DNA from: UBA1941 sp046329575
GTDB taxonomy: Bacteria; Bacteroidota; Bacteroidia; Chitinophagales; LD1
Length of the DNA stretch: 64,000 bases
NCBI GenBank assembly: GCA_046329575.1
Contig: JAXLUJ010000015.1
Location: 24,314-88,313 of the forward strand
Direction of reading: 5' to 3'
The position numbers and the translations under genes were made by a program. The first letter of the stretch is position 1; every line of letters begins with the position of its first letter. This document shows positions 37,260-46,332 of this stretch, in pieces. A model generated the notes under the pieces. It worked only from the letters and a program-made list of their open reading frames with translations, was not told the origin of the DNA and did no database searches.

Positions 37260-37925
37260 ATGCATTTTACACCTGCTTTTTTTAAATTTTTCGCCGCTTT
37301 ACGTAAAAACAACAATAAGGAATGGTTCGACGCCAATCGTTCTACTTACGAATCAGAAGTTAAGGAACCTTTTAAGGCTTTTGTTGGAAAGCTCATCGCA
37401 GAATTGGCAAAAAGCGATCCGGAATTGAATACCAATGTTGGAAAATCAATTTTCCGTATCAATCGCGATATCCGTTTTTCGAAAGACAAATCGCCATACA
37501 AAGATCACGCCGGCGCTTTCTTTGCTCCGGGTGGCACTACCGACACCAAGCCGGGTTTTTACCTTCACCTTAGCGATACTGAAATTTTTGTGGGCGGAGG
37601 ATTATATCACCCTGATCGGGAGGAAATCCTAAAAGTTCGTCAGGAAATTTTCTACAATCCTGAAGAATTTCAGTCGTTATTAAAAGCAAAAGACTTTAAA
37701 GGAATTTACAAAGAATTGAAAGGAGAAGACAATAAAGTACTTCCTGCCGATTACAAAGAATTTGCGAAAACGCAGCCATTAATTGCCCGCAAACAATTTT
37801 ATTATGTAGCGCCACTTACCCGGGATGCAGCGCTGGCAAAAGATTTTGACAAGATCGTATTAAAGCACTTTAAGGCTGGTGACGCAATGAATGCCTTTCT
37901 GAAACGCGCCTTACTGGAAGAATGA
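37260..37925 (+). CDS. DUF2461 family protein
   Basis: 221 residues. It shows the DUF2461 (TIGR02453) pattern: FFAALRKNNNKEWFDANR near the start, SIFRINRDIRFSKDKSPYK at about 63-81, and FYLHLSDTEIFVGGGLYHPD. The family is cytoplasmic and uncharacterised. It is probably translated with the AlkB-like gene, 10 nt upstream. Its stop abuts the stop of the convergent DUF4249 gene. Confidence 0.9.
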   Translation: MHFTPAFFKFFAALRKNNNKEWFDANRSTYESEVKEPFKAFVGKLIAELAKSDPELNTNVGKSIFRINRDIRFSKDKSPYKDHAGAFFAPGGTTDTKPGFYLHLSDTEIFVGGGLYHPDREEILKVRQEIFYNPEEFQSLLKAKDFKGIYKELKGEDNKVLPADYKEFAKTQPLIARKQFYYVAPLTRDAALAKDFDKIVLKHFKAGDAMNAFLKRALLEE

Positions 37926-38909
37926 TTATTTCGGAATAATGATTTTGTAATAGCTGGTGCCATAACCGGCCCACACGCCCAAACCGCCATTGATGTTCGA
38001 TCGCGCCACTAAATAAGAAGTGAATGGCGTGTTGCTGCCATCGCTTTCCAAACTATAAAAAAAGTCAAAAGTTCGGCTATCAATGTGCGACCATTTGATG
38101 GTAACCGTATCTCCTTTCATAAAATATCCGAACTTTTCAGGATCTACTTTCTGCGTGGGCGGATAACCCCGTTCTACAGGAAGTGTAAACGTTTTTCCAA
38201 TGAACAGTTTATCGTCGTAAACGGATTGCGTTTGCGGTAAGTAAAAGGGCTCGTTATTGCGTTTGGTCCAGTATCTGATAAAATGCCCATAGGTTGGAGG
38301 TACGGTAACCGTTAAAGTAACGCCGGCAAACGAATCCAGGGCCGGTGCGGCAGGATAGCTGATGCCAAGGCTATCAACCGGATTGCCCGAAGGGATAGTG
38401 GTATATGAAGTAATGGTTTGACCATTAGCCTCAATTTTCAAATCGTAACGGTGGTCTAATTCCCCGCATAAAGTACAACCACCACCACTAAAATAGTTTA
38501 GCAAATCGCCGGCCGGAAGCGAATAAGCGCACACATCCGGAACAGCGCTGGAGTCAAAAACACTAATGCCCAGAGCACGCAACAACTGCACCTTTTGCGT
38601 ATCAGCAAGCGGCAAATCGCGCAAACAAATTTCTTCCAAATGAAATTGCTGTACCGAATCTTTGGTTACCGTAACTTTTGCACCATGAATAAAAAAAGAG
38701 GAGATGTTATTGATGTTCAGATCGCCAAAAACTTTCGAACTTCTGGTAAGTAAAACTATTGGAGGTTGACCACTCTCAATGTATCCATCTACAACCAAAT
38801 GCGTTCCCGTATCCGGAAGTTTTCCGGTAATCTCCTTTGTACACGACGCAACAAACAATCCGGCAATTATGACGATCAGTAACCGGAATACCCAACGTTT
38901 TTGTGGCAT
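37926..38909 (-). CDS. DUF4249 lipoprotein (TonB-receptor partner)
   Basis: 327 residues. The lipoprotein signal ends at Cys23 (LFVASC). The body matches DUF4249: LVVDGYIESGQPPIVLLTRS near the N-terminus, then beta-rich segments with SYTTIPSGNPVDSLGIS. DUF4249 proteins occur beside TonB-dependent receptors, probably as surface or periplasmic partners. It lies 63 nt after a receptor gene that is under a TPP riboswitch, so its likely context is thiamin uptake. Confidence 0.85.
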   Translation of the reverse strand: MPQKRWVFRLLIVIIAGLFVASCTKEITGKLPDTGTHLVVDGYIESGQPPIVLLTRSSKVFGDLNINNISSFFIHGAKVTVTKDSVQQFHLEEICLRDLPLADTQKVQLLRALGISVFDSSAVPDVCAYSLPAGDLLNYFSGGGCTLCGELDHRYDLKIEANGQTITSYTTIPSGNPVDSLGISYPAAPALDSFAGVTLTVTVPPTYGHFIRYWTKRNNEPFYLPQTQSVYDDKLFIGKTFTLPVERGYPPTQKVDPEKFGYFMKGDTVTIKWSHIDSRTFDFFYSLESDGSNTPFTSYLVARSNINGGLGVWAGYGTSYYKIIIPK

Positions 38910-38972
38910 CCGGCAAAGAAAGACGTTTTTACAGCAATCTGGATGAAAGAATTGCTAAATCAGCAGAACGCC

Positions 38973-41204
38973 CTAAAATTTCAGGTCAATGCCTGCCAGA
39001 AAGTTAAACCCGGCCTGAGGATAATAATTATTGTAATGGAACGGACCGCTCACACTTCCATCAGCTGCCTGATAAATCTCCCGGTAAGTATAACCGTTGC
39101 TTTCATACAGCCGGTTGAAAATATTATTCAACAGCACCGTAAATTGAACTTCGCGGTTCTTTCCAAAAGGATAGGCGTAGTTTAAACGGATATTGCTATA
39201 CCAATAAGGCTTCAAACTTCGTTCATCACTTTCTGTATTATCCAAAAACTGCCGGCTCACAAATTTGAAATTCCAACCTACACTGAAATGCGTCAAAAAA
39301 TAGGCCTCAGGCCCAAAACCGCCCACCCATTGGGGCGAAAAAGCGATTGCGGTGTTCGTATATAACTGATGTTTGGCAGCACTTGGTACAGGCTCGTAAT
39401 TTTCATCATAAGCCGGTATCACTTCTTCATAGTTCAGAATTCTGGAATAGTTAAACGCCAAATTATAGTTGAACTGTAGAAAGTTGTGGCCTTTAGCTTT
39501 TTGGCTGAAAATGATTTTACCACTCCACTCGGCACCCGCCCGGAAACTCTTTGGCACATTCACCCGGATGGGGTTGCCTACATCATTCAGCTCGCCGGTA
39601 ACTACTAATTGATTGGTATAGCGCATATAGTAACCGTTAATCTGCATCGGAAAGGAAACACCAATTCGTTTTCCAACTGTTTTTGAATTCCAGATGAATC
39701 CAAACTCTGCATCCTGCAATCGCTCTGGTTTGGGTAAGGAAGTATTCAGATTTTCGATAAAATCGTCGCGCGAAGGTTCTCGGTTGGCCATAGCGTACGA
39801 GGCATAAAAACGGCTGCCATCGGACAAAATCAAACTAAAGCCTGCCTTTGGATTGAAAAAATGATATCGCGGCTGAAGGTCGAAAACGCGGGCACTATTG
39901 TCATTTCCCTTCATCGTATGCTCTACAAAACGGTACTGCAAATCGGCAAATAGCGACAGCCATTTTAAAGGCAAATAACTTCCTTTCAAATAAAAATTCA
40001 CATCAGTTTTATGCGATCGGCTGTCGTAGTAATGTGTAGCGATGTTTACTTCATGGTTTCTTGCCCAAATTGCTGTGCCATAATGCTTACCATCATACCG
40101 AGCAGCCATTCCACCAAAGGTTACTTGAAACTTTTTGGGTTTTTCATATTGCATCGAAAAAACGGCTCCATAAAAAATATTGTCCAGCCAGCGCCTTCTA
40201 ATCAAATCACTTCGGCCGGTAGAATCAATCCGATATTTTGAAAGCCTCTGGTCCCCTTTAAATTCTTCATAATATCCCTTTCCCAATGTAGCAAATGGAG
40301 TTGCCTTGAAATAAAAGTTTCTCCATTGTTGCGAAATCACTAATTGAAAATATTTCTGCCCATAATCATCTACCTGATTGTTCCAGGGCACAGTGGTAGC
40401 ACCATAATCAGTGCCGGCCACGTTAAACCTGCGATTGGTGCCAAGTGAATCTTCAGGCGTTCCATACCAGGCCTGATACGTTCTTTCATGACCATTGAAA
40501 TGTATGAAACGAATCAGTGTTCCACCTTTACTGAATCCTGCTGTAATCAGGTACGACCATAGGGTAGCCGAAGCGCGGTCCACATATCCTTTCGATTGTA
40601 AAAACGAACCTCTTCCTTCAATAAAGAAGTACTTTCCAAAACGCCCGGTTCCTGCTTGTACCGTGTGTTTTTGAGTGGAAAAACTACCGAACGACGACTG
40701 CCATTCTCCAAACGCCTGATTAGAAAATCCACGTGTTGCTACATTAACCGAGGCCCCAAAAGCGCCGCTTCCATTGGTTGAAGTACCTACACCGCGCTGG
40801 ATTTGCAAATTGCCTGCACTGGATGCCATGTCGGGCATATCCACCCAATACATCTGTTGCGATTCCGCATCGTTTATAGGAACATCATTTATGGTCACAT
40901 TGATGCGCGAAGCATCAGTGCCACGTATCCGGATGCCGGTATAACCAACACCCGTGCCGGCATCTGACGTAGTAACCAGTGCAGGGGTTTCATCAAGCAA
41001 ATAGGGGAGGTCCTGTCCTAAATTGTTTCGCTTTAACTCCTTCAATCCAATTAGCTGAAATGTAGTAGGCGAGTTGCCGCCGGCACGCGTAGCAATTACT
41101 ACAGCTTCACTTGAAACCACTTTGAGTGAATCAGTTGATTGAGAAAAAGCGACAAAGGGGAAAAAACAAACGAATGAGAAAATGATTGATCGGATTGTAC
41201 ACAT
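38973..41204 (-). CDS. TonB-dependent outer-membrane receptor, likely thiamin uptake
   Basis: 743 residues from the ATG at 41204, which begins a signal peptide (MCTIRSIIFSFVCFFPFVAFS-Q). Reading further upstream would enter the riboswitch. A TonB-box-like SSEAVVIATRA is near the mature N-terminus, then the plug domain (GVGYTGIRIRGTDASRINV, GAFGASVNVATRG), a 22-strand-type barrel, and a C-terminal Phe (AGIDLKF). The substrate is inferred from the TPP riboswitch in its leader: thiamin-repressed TonB receptors are known in Bacteroidota from comparative genomics of the THI regulon. Confidence 0.9.
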   Translation of the reverse strand: MCTIRSIIFSFVCFFPFVAFSQSTDSLKVVSSEAVVIATRAGGNSPTTFQLIGLKELKRNNLGQDLPYLLDETPALVTTSDAGTGVGYTGIRIRGTDASRINVTINDVPINDAESQQMYWVDMPDMASSAGNLQIQRGVGTSTNGSGAFGASVNVATRGFSNQAFGEWQSSFGSFSTQKHTVQAGTGRFGKYFFIEGRGSFLQSKGYVDRASATLWSYLITAGFSKGGTLIRFIHFNGHERTYQAWYGTPEDSLGTNRRFNVAGTDYGATTVPWNNQVDDYGQKYFQLVISQQWRNFYFKATPFATLGKGYYEEFKGDQRLSKYRIDSTGRSDLIRRRWLDNIFYGAVFSMQYEKPKKFQVTFGGMAARYDGKHYGTAIWARNHEVNIATHYYDSRSHKTDVNFYLKGSYLPLKWLSLFADLQYRFVEHTMKGNDNSARVFDLQPRYHFFNPKAGFSLILSDGSRFYASYAMANREPSRDDFIENLNTSLPKPERLQDAEFGFIWNSKTVGKRIGVSFPMQINGYYMRYTNQLVVTGELNDVGNPIRVNVPKSFRAGAEWSGKIIFSQKAKGHNFLQFNYNLAFNYSRILNYEEVIPAYDENYEPVPSAAKHQLYTNTAIAFSPQWVGGFGPEAYFLTHFSVGWNFKFVSRQFLDNTESDERSLKPYWYSNIRLNYAYPFGKNREVQFTVLLNNIFNRLYESNGYTYREIYQAADGSVSGPFHYNNYYPQAGFNFLAGIDLKF

Positions 41205-41235
41205 ACGCAAAACGTCCGGGTTTTTGCGCGTAGCC

Positions 41236-41325
41236 TCACTCACTCCCTGCGCGCGCATTACCGCGATCAGGTTCAAAGGGTACTTCTCAGAATGCCAGTT
41301 TGTGACATACGCCCCCGGAACGCGG
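41236..41325 (-). promoter_or_regulatory. TPP riboswitch (THI element)
   Basis: Read on the minus strand, the conserved blocks appear in order: GGGGGCGTATG, CTGAGA (41290-41285), ACCC (41281-41278), TTGAACCTGATC (41276-41265), GGTAATGC (41262-41255), then AGGGA (41248-41244). This is the standard thiamin pyrophosphate aptamer. It lies about 30 nt before the TonB-receptor start and should switch the receptor off when TPP is plentiful. Confidence 0.97.
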
Positions 41326-41356
41326 CAATATTAACCATTTTGAAATCGCATTGCAA
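41326..41356 (-). promoter_or_regulatory. Promoter of the TPP-riboswitch transcript
   Basis: TTG (41356-41354), 20 nt, then TAATATTG (41333-41326), one mismatch from TAnnTTTG. The transcript would begin at the 5' edge of the aptamer. Confidence 0.6.
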
Positions 41357-41383
41357 TCTTTTTACATTCACTAAAAATTCGTT

Positions 41384-42010
41384 TTGAAAGAAACGCTGCG
41401 CGAAAACCGTACCTACTTTTTGTTGCAATTACTATTCATTGCCGTAGGCGGTTTTGCATTTCTCATTTATGTGCAAGGGGCTGAAACACTTTGGATGAGC
41501 GATCACCACATGCCGGCAATGGATTTGTTTTTTAAGTATGCTACTATGTTGGGCGAATGGCCGGGAATAACAGCCGGCGCTTTGTTGTTACTTTTTTACA
41601 AAGAAAAAATGGCCTCATTGGTTTATGCGCTGGCCCTCATCCTGAATGGTATTCTTACCGGCATGCTTAAATTCTACTGTTTTCCGTTGGTGGTTCGTCC
41701 ATCGCAATTCTTTCCGGCTCATATAAAACTCAACTTTGTTGATGGAATGGAAATTCTCAGGCAATATAGCTTCCCATCGGGGCATACCTCCACTGCATTT
41801 GCCATGATGTTGGTTTTGTGCATGTATTTCACAAAGTCCTGTCAACGGCTGCTGTTTTTTGGGTTGGCCGTATTGGTTGCTCTGTCTCGGGTGTATCTGC
41901 TACAGCACTTTTATCGCGATGTTTACGCCGGAGCCATACTGGGGTCAGTTGTAGCCTTACTGGTTTTTACTGCTGTAAAAAATTGGGTTCCGAACCATCG
42001 GCAGAAATAG
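41384..42010 (+). CDS. PAP2-superfamily phosphatase, membrane
   Basis: 208 residues from a TTG at 41384; no in-frame ATG lies near. About five membrane helices. The acid phosphatase motifs are present: a VVRPSQFF segment, FPSGHTSTAFA with the catalytic His, and SRVYLLQHFYRDVYAG. It should dephosphorylate a lipid phosphate such as undecaprenyl-PP or phosphatidate at the membrane; the exact lipid is not known. The split transketolase genes follow after 16 nt. Confidence 0.87.
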   Translation: MKETLRENRTYFLLQLLFIAVGGFAFLIYVQGAETLWMSDHHMPAMDLFFKYATMLGEWPGITAGALLLLFYKEKMASLVYALALILNGILTGMLKFYCFPLVVRPSQFFPAHIKLNFVDGMEILRQYSFPSGHTSTAFAMMLVLCMYFTKSCQRLLFFGLAVLVALSRVYLLQHFYRDVYAGAILGSVVALLVFTAVKNWVPNHRQK

Positions 42011-42026
42011 TATTATTACACCCACT

Positions 42027-42860
42027 ATGAGCGGGCTTTCTGCGAATCAACACCGCACCTTACTGCAACAAGCACTTTCGGTCAAGCAACGTTTCCTGGC
42101 TATGTACAAATCAGTGAATGCCGGTCATGTGGGGTGCTCCTTGTCTTGTGCGGAAATACTTACTTTTTTGCGGATGTATCAAATGAAGGAAAGCGATCAT
42201 TTGCTCCTTTCCAAAGGCCATGCAGCGGCTGCTCTCTATAGCGTATTGGCCGAGGCCAAAGTCATTTCTGACGAAGCTATTCAAACATTTTATCGGAACA
42301 ATACCTATCTGGCGGCGCATCCTCCAACTAATAAGCTGAAGGGTATCCCCTTTGCTACTGGTAGTTTAGGCCATGGGCTGTCGCTAGCTGCTGGTTTGGG
42401 ATTGGCGTCTAAATTAAAGAGCCTTGGCAAAAATGTGTATTGCGTTACCAGCGATGGCGAAATTGATGAAGGTGCCACTTGGGAAGCAGCTCTCTTCATT
42501 GCACACCATCAATTAACGAATGTGTTTTGGCTAATTGACCGCAACCAACTTCAGGGTTACGGACGCACCGAACAGGTGATGAAACTTGAACCTTTGGATC
42601 AGAAACTGGAGGCCTTTGGGTTTCAGGTGAAGCAATGCGACGGTCATGATTTTAATGCCATTCATGAGGCGTTACAATTTGCTGATGGCAAAAAACCTTT
42701 AGCGGTCATCTGTAACACTCGCAAAGGCCGCGGATGGGCCGAATACGAAGACCAACTCGATTCGCATTACCTTCCTATGAAGGATGTGCACTACGAAGCT
42801 ATCGGAAAGGCTATTCAAAATGATTTCGAAACGGCATTGCAGAAAATACCAACCGTTTAA
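42027..42860 (+). CDS. Transketolase, N-terminal (thiamin-binding) subunit
   Basis: 277 residues. The thiamin diphosphate/Mg motif is present in slightly altered form (TSDGEIDEG where most have GDGE, then LIDRNQLQG). SLGHGLSLAAGLGLA and the early His residues (NAGHVG, SKGHAA) also match. It forms the PP domain and needs the separately encoded Pyr domain (next gene, 17 nt downstream) to make an active enzyme. Confidence 0.92.
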   Translation: MSGLSANQHRTLLQQALSVKQRFLAMYKSVNAGHVGCSLSCAEILTFLRMYQMKESDHLLLSKGHAAAALYSVLAEAKVISDEAIQTFYRNNTYLAAHPPTNKLKGIPFATGSLGHGLSLAAGLGLASKLKSLGKNVYCVTSDGEIDEGATWEAALFIAHHQLTNVFWLIDRNQLQGYGRTEQVMKLEPLDQKLEAFGFQVKQCDGHDFNAIHEALQFADGKKPLAVICNTRKGRGWAEYEDQLDSHYLPMKDVHYEAIGKAIQNDFETALQKIPTV

Positions 42861-42877
42861 TTACAGAAAATTGACTC

Positions 42878-43780
42878 ATGCGCGTTGAATTCGCACAAGC
42901 TCTGATAAAACTCAAAAGTGAATTTCCCGATCTGGCATTTCTGACTGGCGATCTGGGATACATGGCCTTGGAAAAAGTGCAGGAAGCCTTTGGGGAACAC
43001 TTTATTAATGCCGGTGTTGCGGAGCAAAATATGGTTACCGTAGCCGCAGCTTTAGCCTATGAGGGTTTTATTCCTTTTGCCTATAGCATCTCTCCATTTG
43101 TAACGCATCGACCTTTTGAACAGATTCGCGACGATGTGTGCCTGCATCGCCTGCCGGTGAAATTGGTGGGCAATGGTGGCGGGTTTGGTTATGGTATTAT
43201 GGGGGCTACCCATCATAATATCGAAGATATAGCGGTGATGCGGGTATTGCCAAATATGAACGTATATGTTCCCTTTACTGGAAATGATGTAGAGCAGGCT
43301 CTGCGCATAATGATCGAAGACCCCAATCCTAACTATTTGCGGCTGAATCTTGGAGCTAAAGTGCAACAACCTGTTCCTCCCTTTGCACAATGGAGAAAAA
43401 TAAAAGATGGGAAAAAAGGTGTGGTAATTGGAACCGGGCCGGTGCTTGAGAATATTTGTAATCAGCCCGATGAACTAATTGAGGATATTGCCATTTGGGC
43501 GCTAAGTATCTTTCCGGTTAATGAAATACCTGCTCCGTTGATTGCAGAAATTGCATCCTCAGCCAGGTTATTAACCATCGAAGAACATCAGGGGCAATGC
43601 GGTATGCATGAAACGTTGGCATCGCTGCTTTTACAGCAAAATATTGGACCAATCCGTTTTGAACCGCTTTTTGCAAAAGGTTATATAAGCGGCCGTTATG
43701 GCGATCAAAAATGGCATCAGGCAGAAAATGGTTTAGGCGGTGAAGAGCTGCAGCATACATTTCGCCGTTTTTTTTCGTAA
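42878..43780 (+). CDS. Transketolase, C-terminal (pyrimidine-binding) subunit
   Basis: 300 residues. It contains the Pyr domain (FINAGVAEQNMVTVAAALA with the cofactor-binding Glu, then RPFEQIRDDV) and the C-terminal regulatory domain. With the preceding gene it makes a two-subunit transketolase that moves two-carbon units between sugar phosphates. Split transketolases occur in archaea and in some bacterial sugar-modification clusters. Confidence 0.92.
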   Translation: MRVEFAQALIKLKSEFPDLAFLTGDLGYMALEKVQEAFGEHFINAGVAEQNMVTVAAALAYEGFIPFAYSISPFVTHRPFEQIRDDVCLHRLPVKLVGNGGGFGYGIMGATHHNIEDIAVMRVLPNMNVYVPFTGNDVEQALRIMIEDPNPNYLRLNLGAKVQQPVPPFAQWRKIKDGKKGVVIGTGPVLENICNQPDELIEDIAIWALSIFPVNEIPAPLIAEIASSARLLTIEEHQGQCGMHETLASLLLQQNIGPIRFEPLFAKGYISGRYGDQKWHQAENGLGGEELQHTFRRFFS

Positions 43781-43810
43781 ACTTATTTCGCAATAGCCAA
43801 ACGAACCATA

Positions 43811-44293
43811 ATGCAGGAAAAAGAAATTTCTTTTCGCTTACAGATATTCAGCAATGAATCGGAGCTGGAGCCAAAAGATGCGAACGTGCTAAAGACCGCA
43901 CGAAATTTTTTACCCAACTCTTATGCTCCTTACTCTAATTTTCAGGTGGCCGCGGCCATTGAGTTATCTAATGGTGAAATCGTTTGCGGTGCCAATCAGG
44001 AAAATGCGGCCTATCCGATGTGCGTTTGTGCTGAAGTAACTGCGTTAAGTGCAGCAACCTCTAAGTTTCCCGGAATCGCCCCGGCAAAAATGGCGGTTGT
44101 TATCAACAGCCTCAACAAAATATCTGATCAACCGGCCGCTCCGTGCGGACAATGCCGTCAAACAATATTCGAATACGAAAAACGTTTTGGTAAGAAAATT
44201 GAGATCATCATGGCCGCTGCTCAAGGACCAATCTATAAAGTCAGTTCCATTGGTGAACTACTTCCGCTTCATTTTTCCGGATCCGATCTTTAA
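43811..44293 (+). CDS. cdd: Cytidine deaminase
   Basis: 160 residues. The zinc site is intact: CAEVTAL (Cys and catalytic Glu) and PCGQCRQ (two Cys ligands). It deaminates cytidine and deoxycytidine for pyrimidine salvage. It is the last gene of the PAP2-transketolase run. Its stop shares bases with the stop of the convergent osmC gene (palindromic TTAA). Confidence 0.93.
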   Translation: MQEKEISFRLQIFSNESELEPKDANVLKTARNFLPNSYAPYSNFQVAAAIELSNGEIVCGANQENAAYPMCVCAEVTALSAATSKFPGIAPAKMAVVINSLNKISDQPAAPCGQCRQTIFEYEKRFGKKIEIIMAAAQGPIYKVSSIGELLPLHFSGSDL

Positions 44294-44694
44294 AGCCAAT
44301 TCCATGAAATGGTTTGACTAATGTCGGGATGCAGCGAAAGCGCCACAGGGCAAGTCAATGCCGCTCGCTCCAAAACCACGCGATCCTTATCGCTGAAGTT
44401 ATTGGCCGGCATGGTAATTTCAGCCTTCACTTCTTTAATACGCCTGGGGTCGGCTGCCATTATTTTAGTTATTGAAACCACGGCACCTTCAATCGAAATC
44501 TCCATTTGACGGGCCTTAATACCCATGATGCTAAGCATACAACTGCCCAAGGCCGTTGCCACCAAATCGGTAGGAGAAAATGCCTCGCCATTTCCCTGAT
44601 TGTCTTTTGGCGCATCCGTATAAATTTCAGCTCCCGATTCGATGTGGGTGCATTGTGTGCGTAAACCTCCCTGATAAAGTACTGTTGCAGTCAT
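44290..44694 (-). CDS. OsmC family protein
   Basis: 134 residues from the ATG at 44694; ten further open codons are not family-like. The OsmC reactive cysteines are present in GSCMLSIMG and LTCPVALSLHPD. OsmC/Ohr proteins reduce organic hydroperoxides. The substrate class is not certain; the LHPD ending is of the general OsmC type rather than clear Ohr. Confidence 0.9.
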   Translation of the reverse strand: MTATVLYQGGLRTQCTHIESGAEIYTDAPKDNQGNGEAFSPTDLVATALGSCMLSIMGIKARQMEISIEGAVVSITKIMAADPRRIKEVKAEITMPANNFSDKDRVVLERAALTCPVALSLHPDISQTISWNWL

Positions 44695-44763
44695 ACGTTT
44701 TCTGGCTATTTTACTTCTGTACAAAGAAAAGGAATTGCCGGAATTGCTTATTATTGATAACGG

Positions 44764-45516
44764 ATGAAACAGTTGTTTTTCTTATTCACACTACTAGTAA
44801 TGCGGATTGCGGCTTTGGCTCAGGATGCTGAAAATCCGAAGCTGGCCGCGCAAAAAGATTATCAATTTAGTAAGGAAATGTCTGGCGGAGTAAAAATGAT
44901 GACCAATGGTTTTTCATTGTACGCGGAATTCGGACTCATTAAAAATATTTATCGCACCCATCTGTTTCAGGCAGAATATCAGTATTACATCGATTATAAA
45001 GAAAAGCGAACCAAGTCGCTGCTGCAGAATGGACGTGATTATCGTTTCGGATTACAAAACCGTTTTCATGTAATACGGTTTAGCTATGGCTTTGAAAGCG
45101 CTATTGCCGACAAAGCTGCGCGCAATGGGGTTCGCCTAAGTTGGGTGGGTTTTGCCGGAGTTTCACTGGGACTTCTGAAACCGTATTATCTCAATCTTAC
45201 TTATCCCGATCAGGTAGATGGCCGCGCTGAAAAATACAGCGAGTCGAATAAAGACGTTTTCCTGAACAAAGGCCGCATTTTGGATGCAGCGCCTTTTTAC
45301 AAAGGAATGAGCGAGATGAAGCCGGTTGTAGGCGGACATGTGAAAGTGGGTCTGAATTTTGACTGGGGCTCGCGCGACGCTTTCGTAAAGGCAATCGAAG
45401 CAGGAGTGCAGGCCGATATCTACTACAAGAAAATTCCTATCATGGTCAATGAGAACACCAATCAATTTTTTCAATTTGGTTTCTATTTGGGAATTCACTT
45501 GGGCAAGCGCTGGTAG
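44764..45516 (+). CDS. Exported protein, predicted outer-membrane beta-barrel
   Basis: 250 residues. A signal peptide (MKQLFFLFTLLVMRIAALA-Q) is followed by alternating beta-like segments with many Tyr and Phe (NIYRTHLFQAEYQYYIDYKE, NRFHVIRFSYGFESA) and an aromatic C-terminus (HLGKRW). No family is recognised. Its stop abuts that of the convergent TauE/SafE gene (TAG then CTA). Confidence 0.75.
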   Translation: MKQLFFLFTLLVMRIAALAQDAENPKLAAQKDYQFSKEMSGGVKMMTNGFSLYAEFGLIKNIYRTHLFQAEYQYYIDYKEKRTKSLLQNGRDYRFGLQNRFHVIRFSYGFESAIADKAARNGVRLSWVGFAGVSLGLLKPYYLNLTYPDQVDGRAEKYSESNKDVFLNKGRILDAAPFYKGMSEMKPVVGGHVKVGLNFDWGSRDAFVKAIEAGVQADIYYKKIPIMVNENTNQFFQFGFYLGIHLGKRW

Positions 45517-46320
45517 CTAATCGTGCAACACCAGAATGCCATACCATTCTTTACAGAAAACGAATATTCCCAATCCAATCATAAAATAGCCAAACAACAT
45601 CCGCAACTTTTGGTTATTGATTTTGGAAGAAACGCCTATGCCGAGTAGCACCCCGGCAATGGAACAGCCGATAAAGAGCATCAGAAATTTCCAATCTACG
45701 GTGGTACTGGCTTGAAGATCGCCTAAAAATCCGATAAAGGAGTTGGCGGTTACTAATGCCAAAGAGGTAGCGGTGGCATTTCTGAACTCCATCCGTTCAT
45801 AGGAAAGCAGTATTGGGATTAATAAAAATCCCCCTCCGGCGCCCACCAAACCCACCACTAAGCCAATGCCCAGTGCGGCCATAAAAATGAGGAAGTACGA
45901 GCGGTGCGCTGCCTTTTTTTCACCACCAGGTTTCACCATGTTGAATCCTACAAGCACCATGAAAAAAGACAGCAAAATCAACAGCACATGGTCCTTAGTG
46001 ATGTGATAATTTCCAACGGAAAATAATTGTTGTGGTATAGCGTGAATGATGAACCTGCGGGTAATGTAGATAGAAATCAGAGCCGGAACACCGCAATAAA
46101 GCAAGGCTTTAAAACGAACCAGCTCGCTTCTCAAATTTTGAACAGTTCCTATGGCTGCCGTCAAACCCACTATCAAAAGGGAATACCCTGTTGCCGTGGT
46201 GGCAGGAATATGAAACGCATAAACCAGAATAGGAATTGAAACCGCCGCTCCGCCGCCGCCCAGCAAGCCAAGCACCAGGCCGGTTAGCACTGCACCCAAA
46301 TACCCCAGCAGCGCAGTCAT
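45517..46320 (-). CDS. TauE/SafE family sulfite/anion exporter
   Basis: 267 residues with about eight membrane helices in two repeats, each opening with the family Gly-rich loop (GLVLGLLGGGGAAVSIPIL and GIGLVVGLVGAGGGFLLIPI). Family members export sulfite, sulfoacetate or related anions; the substrate is not known here. It is the last gene of the clpS operon, 12 nt after the retropepsin-like gene. Confidence 0.9.
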   Translation of the reverse strand: MTALLGYLGAVLTGLVLGLLGGGGAAVSIPILVYAFHIPATTATGYSLLIVGLTAAIGTVQNLRSELVRFKALLYCGVPALISIYITRRFIIHAIPQQLFSVGNYHITKDHVLLILLSFFMVLVGFNMVKPGGEKKAAHRSYFLIFMAALGIGLVVGLVGAGGGFLLIPILLSYERMEFRNATATSLALVTANSFIGFLGDLQASTTVDWKFLMLFIGCSIAGVLLGIGVSSKINNQKLRMLFGYFMIGLGIFVFCKEWYGILVLHD

Positions 46321-46332
46321 AACCTCGCTTTT

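Noticed and set aside
41205..41276. N-terminal extension of the TonB receptor
   Set aside because: This stretch is the TPP aptamer and its platform, and the signal peptide begins at the ATG at 41204.
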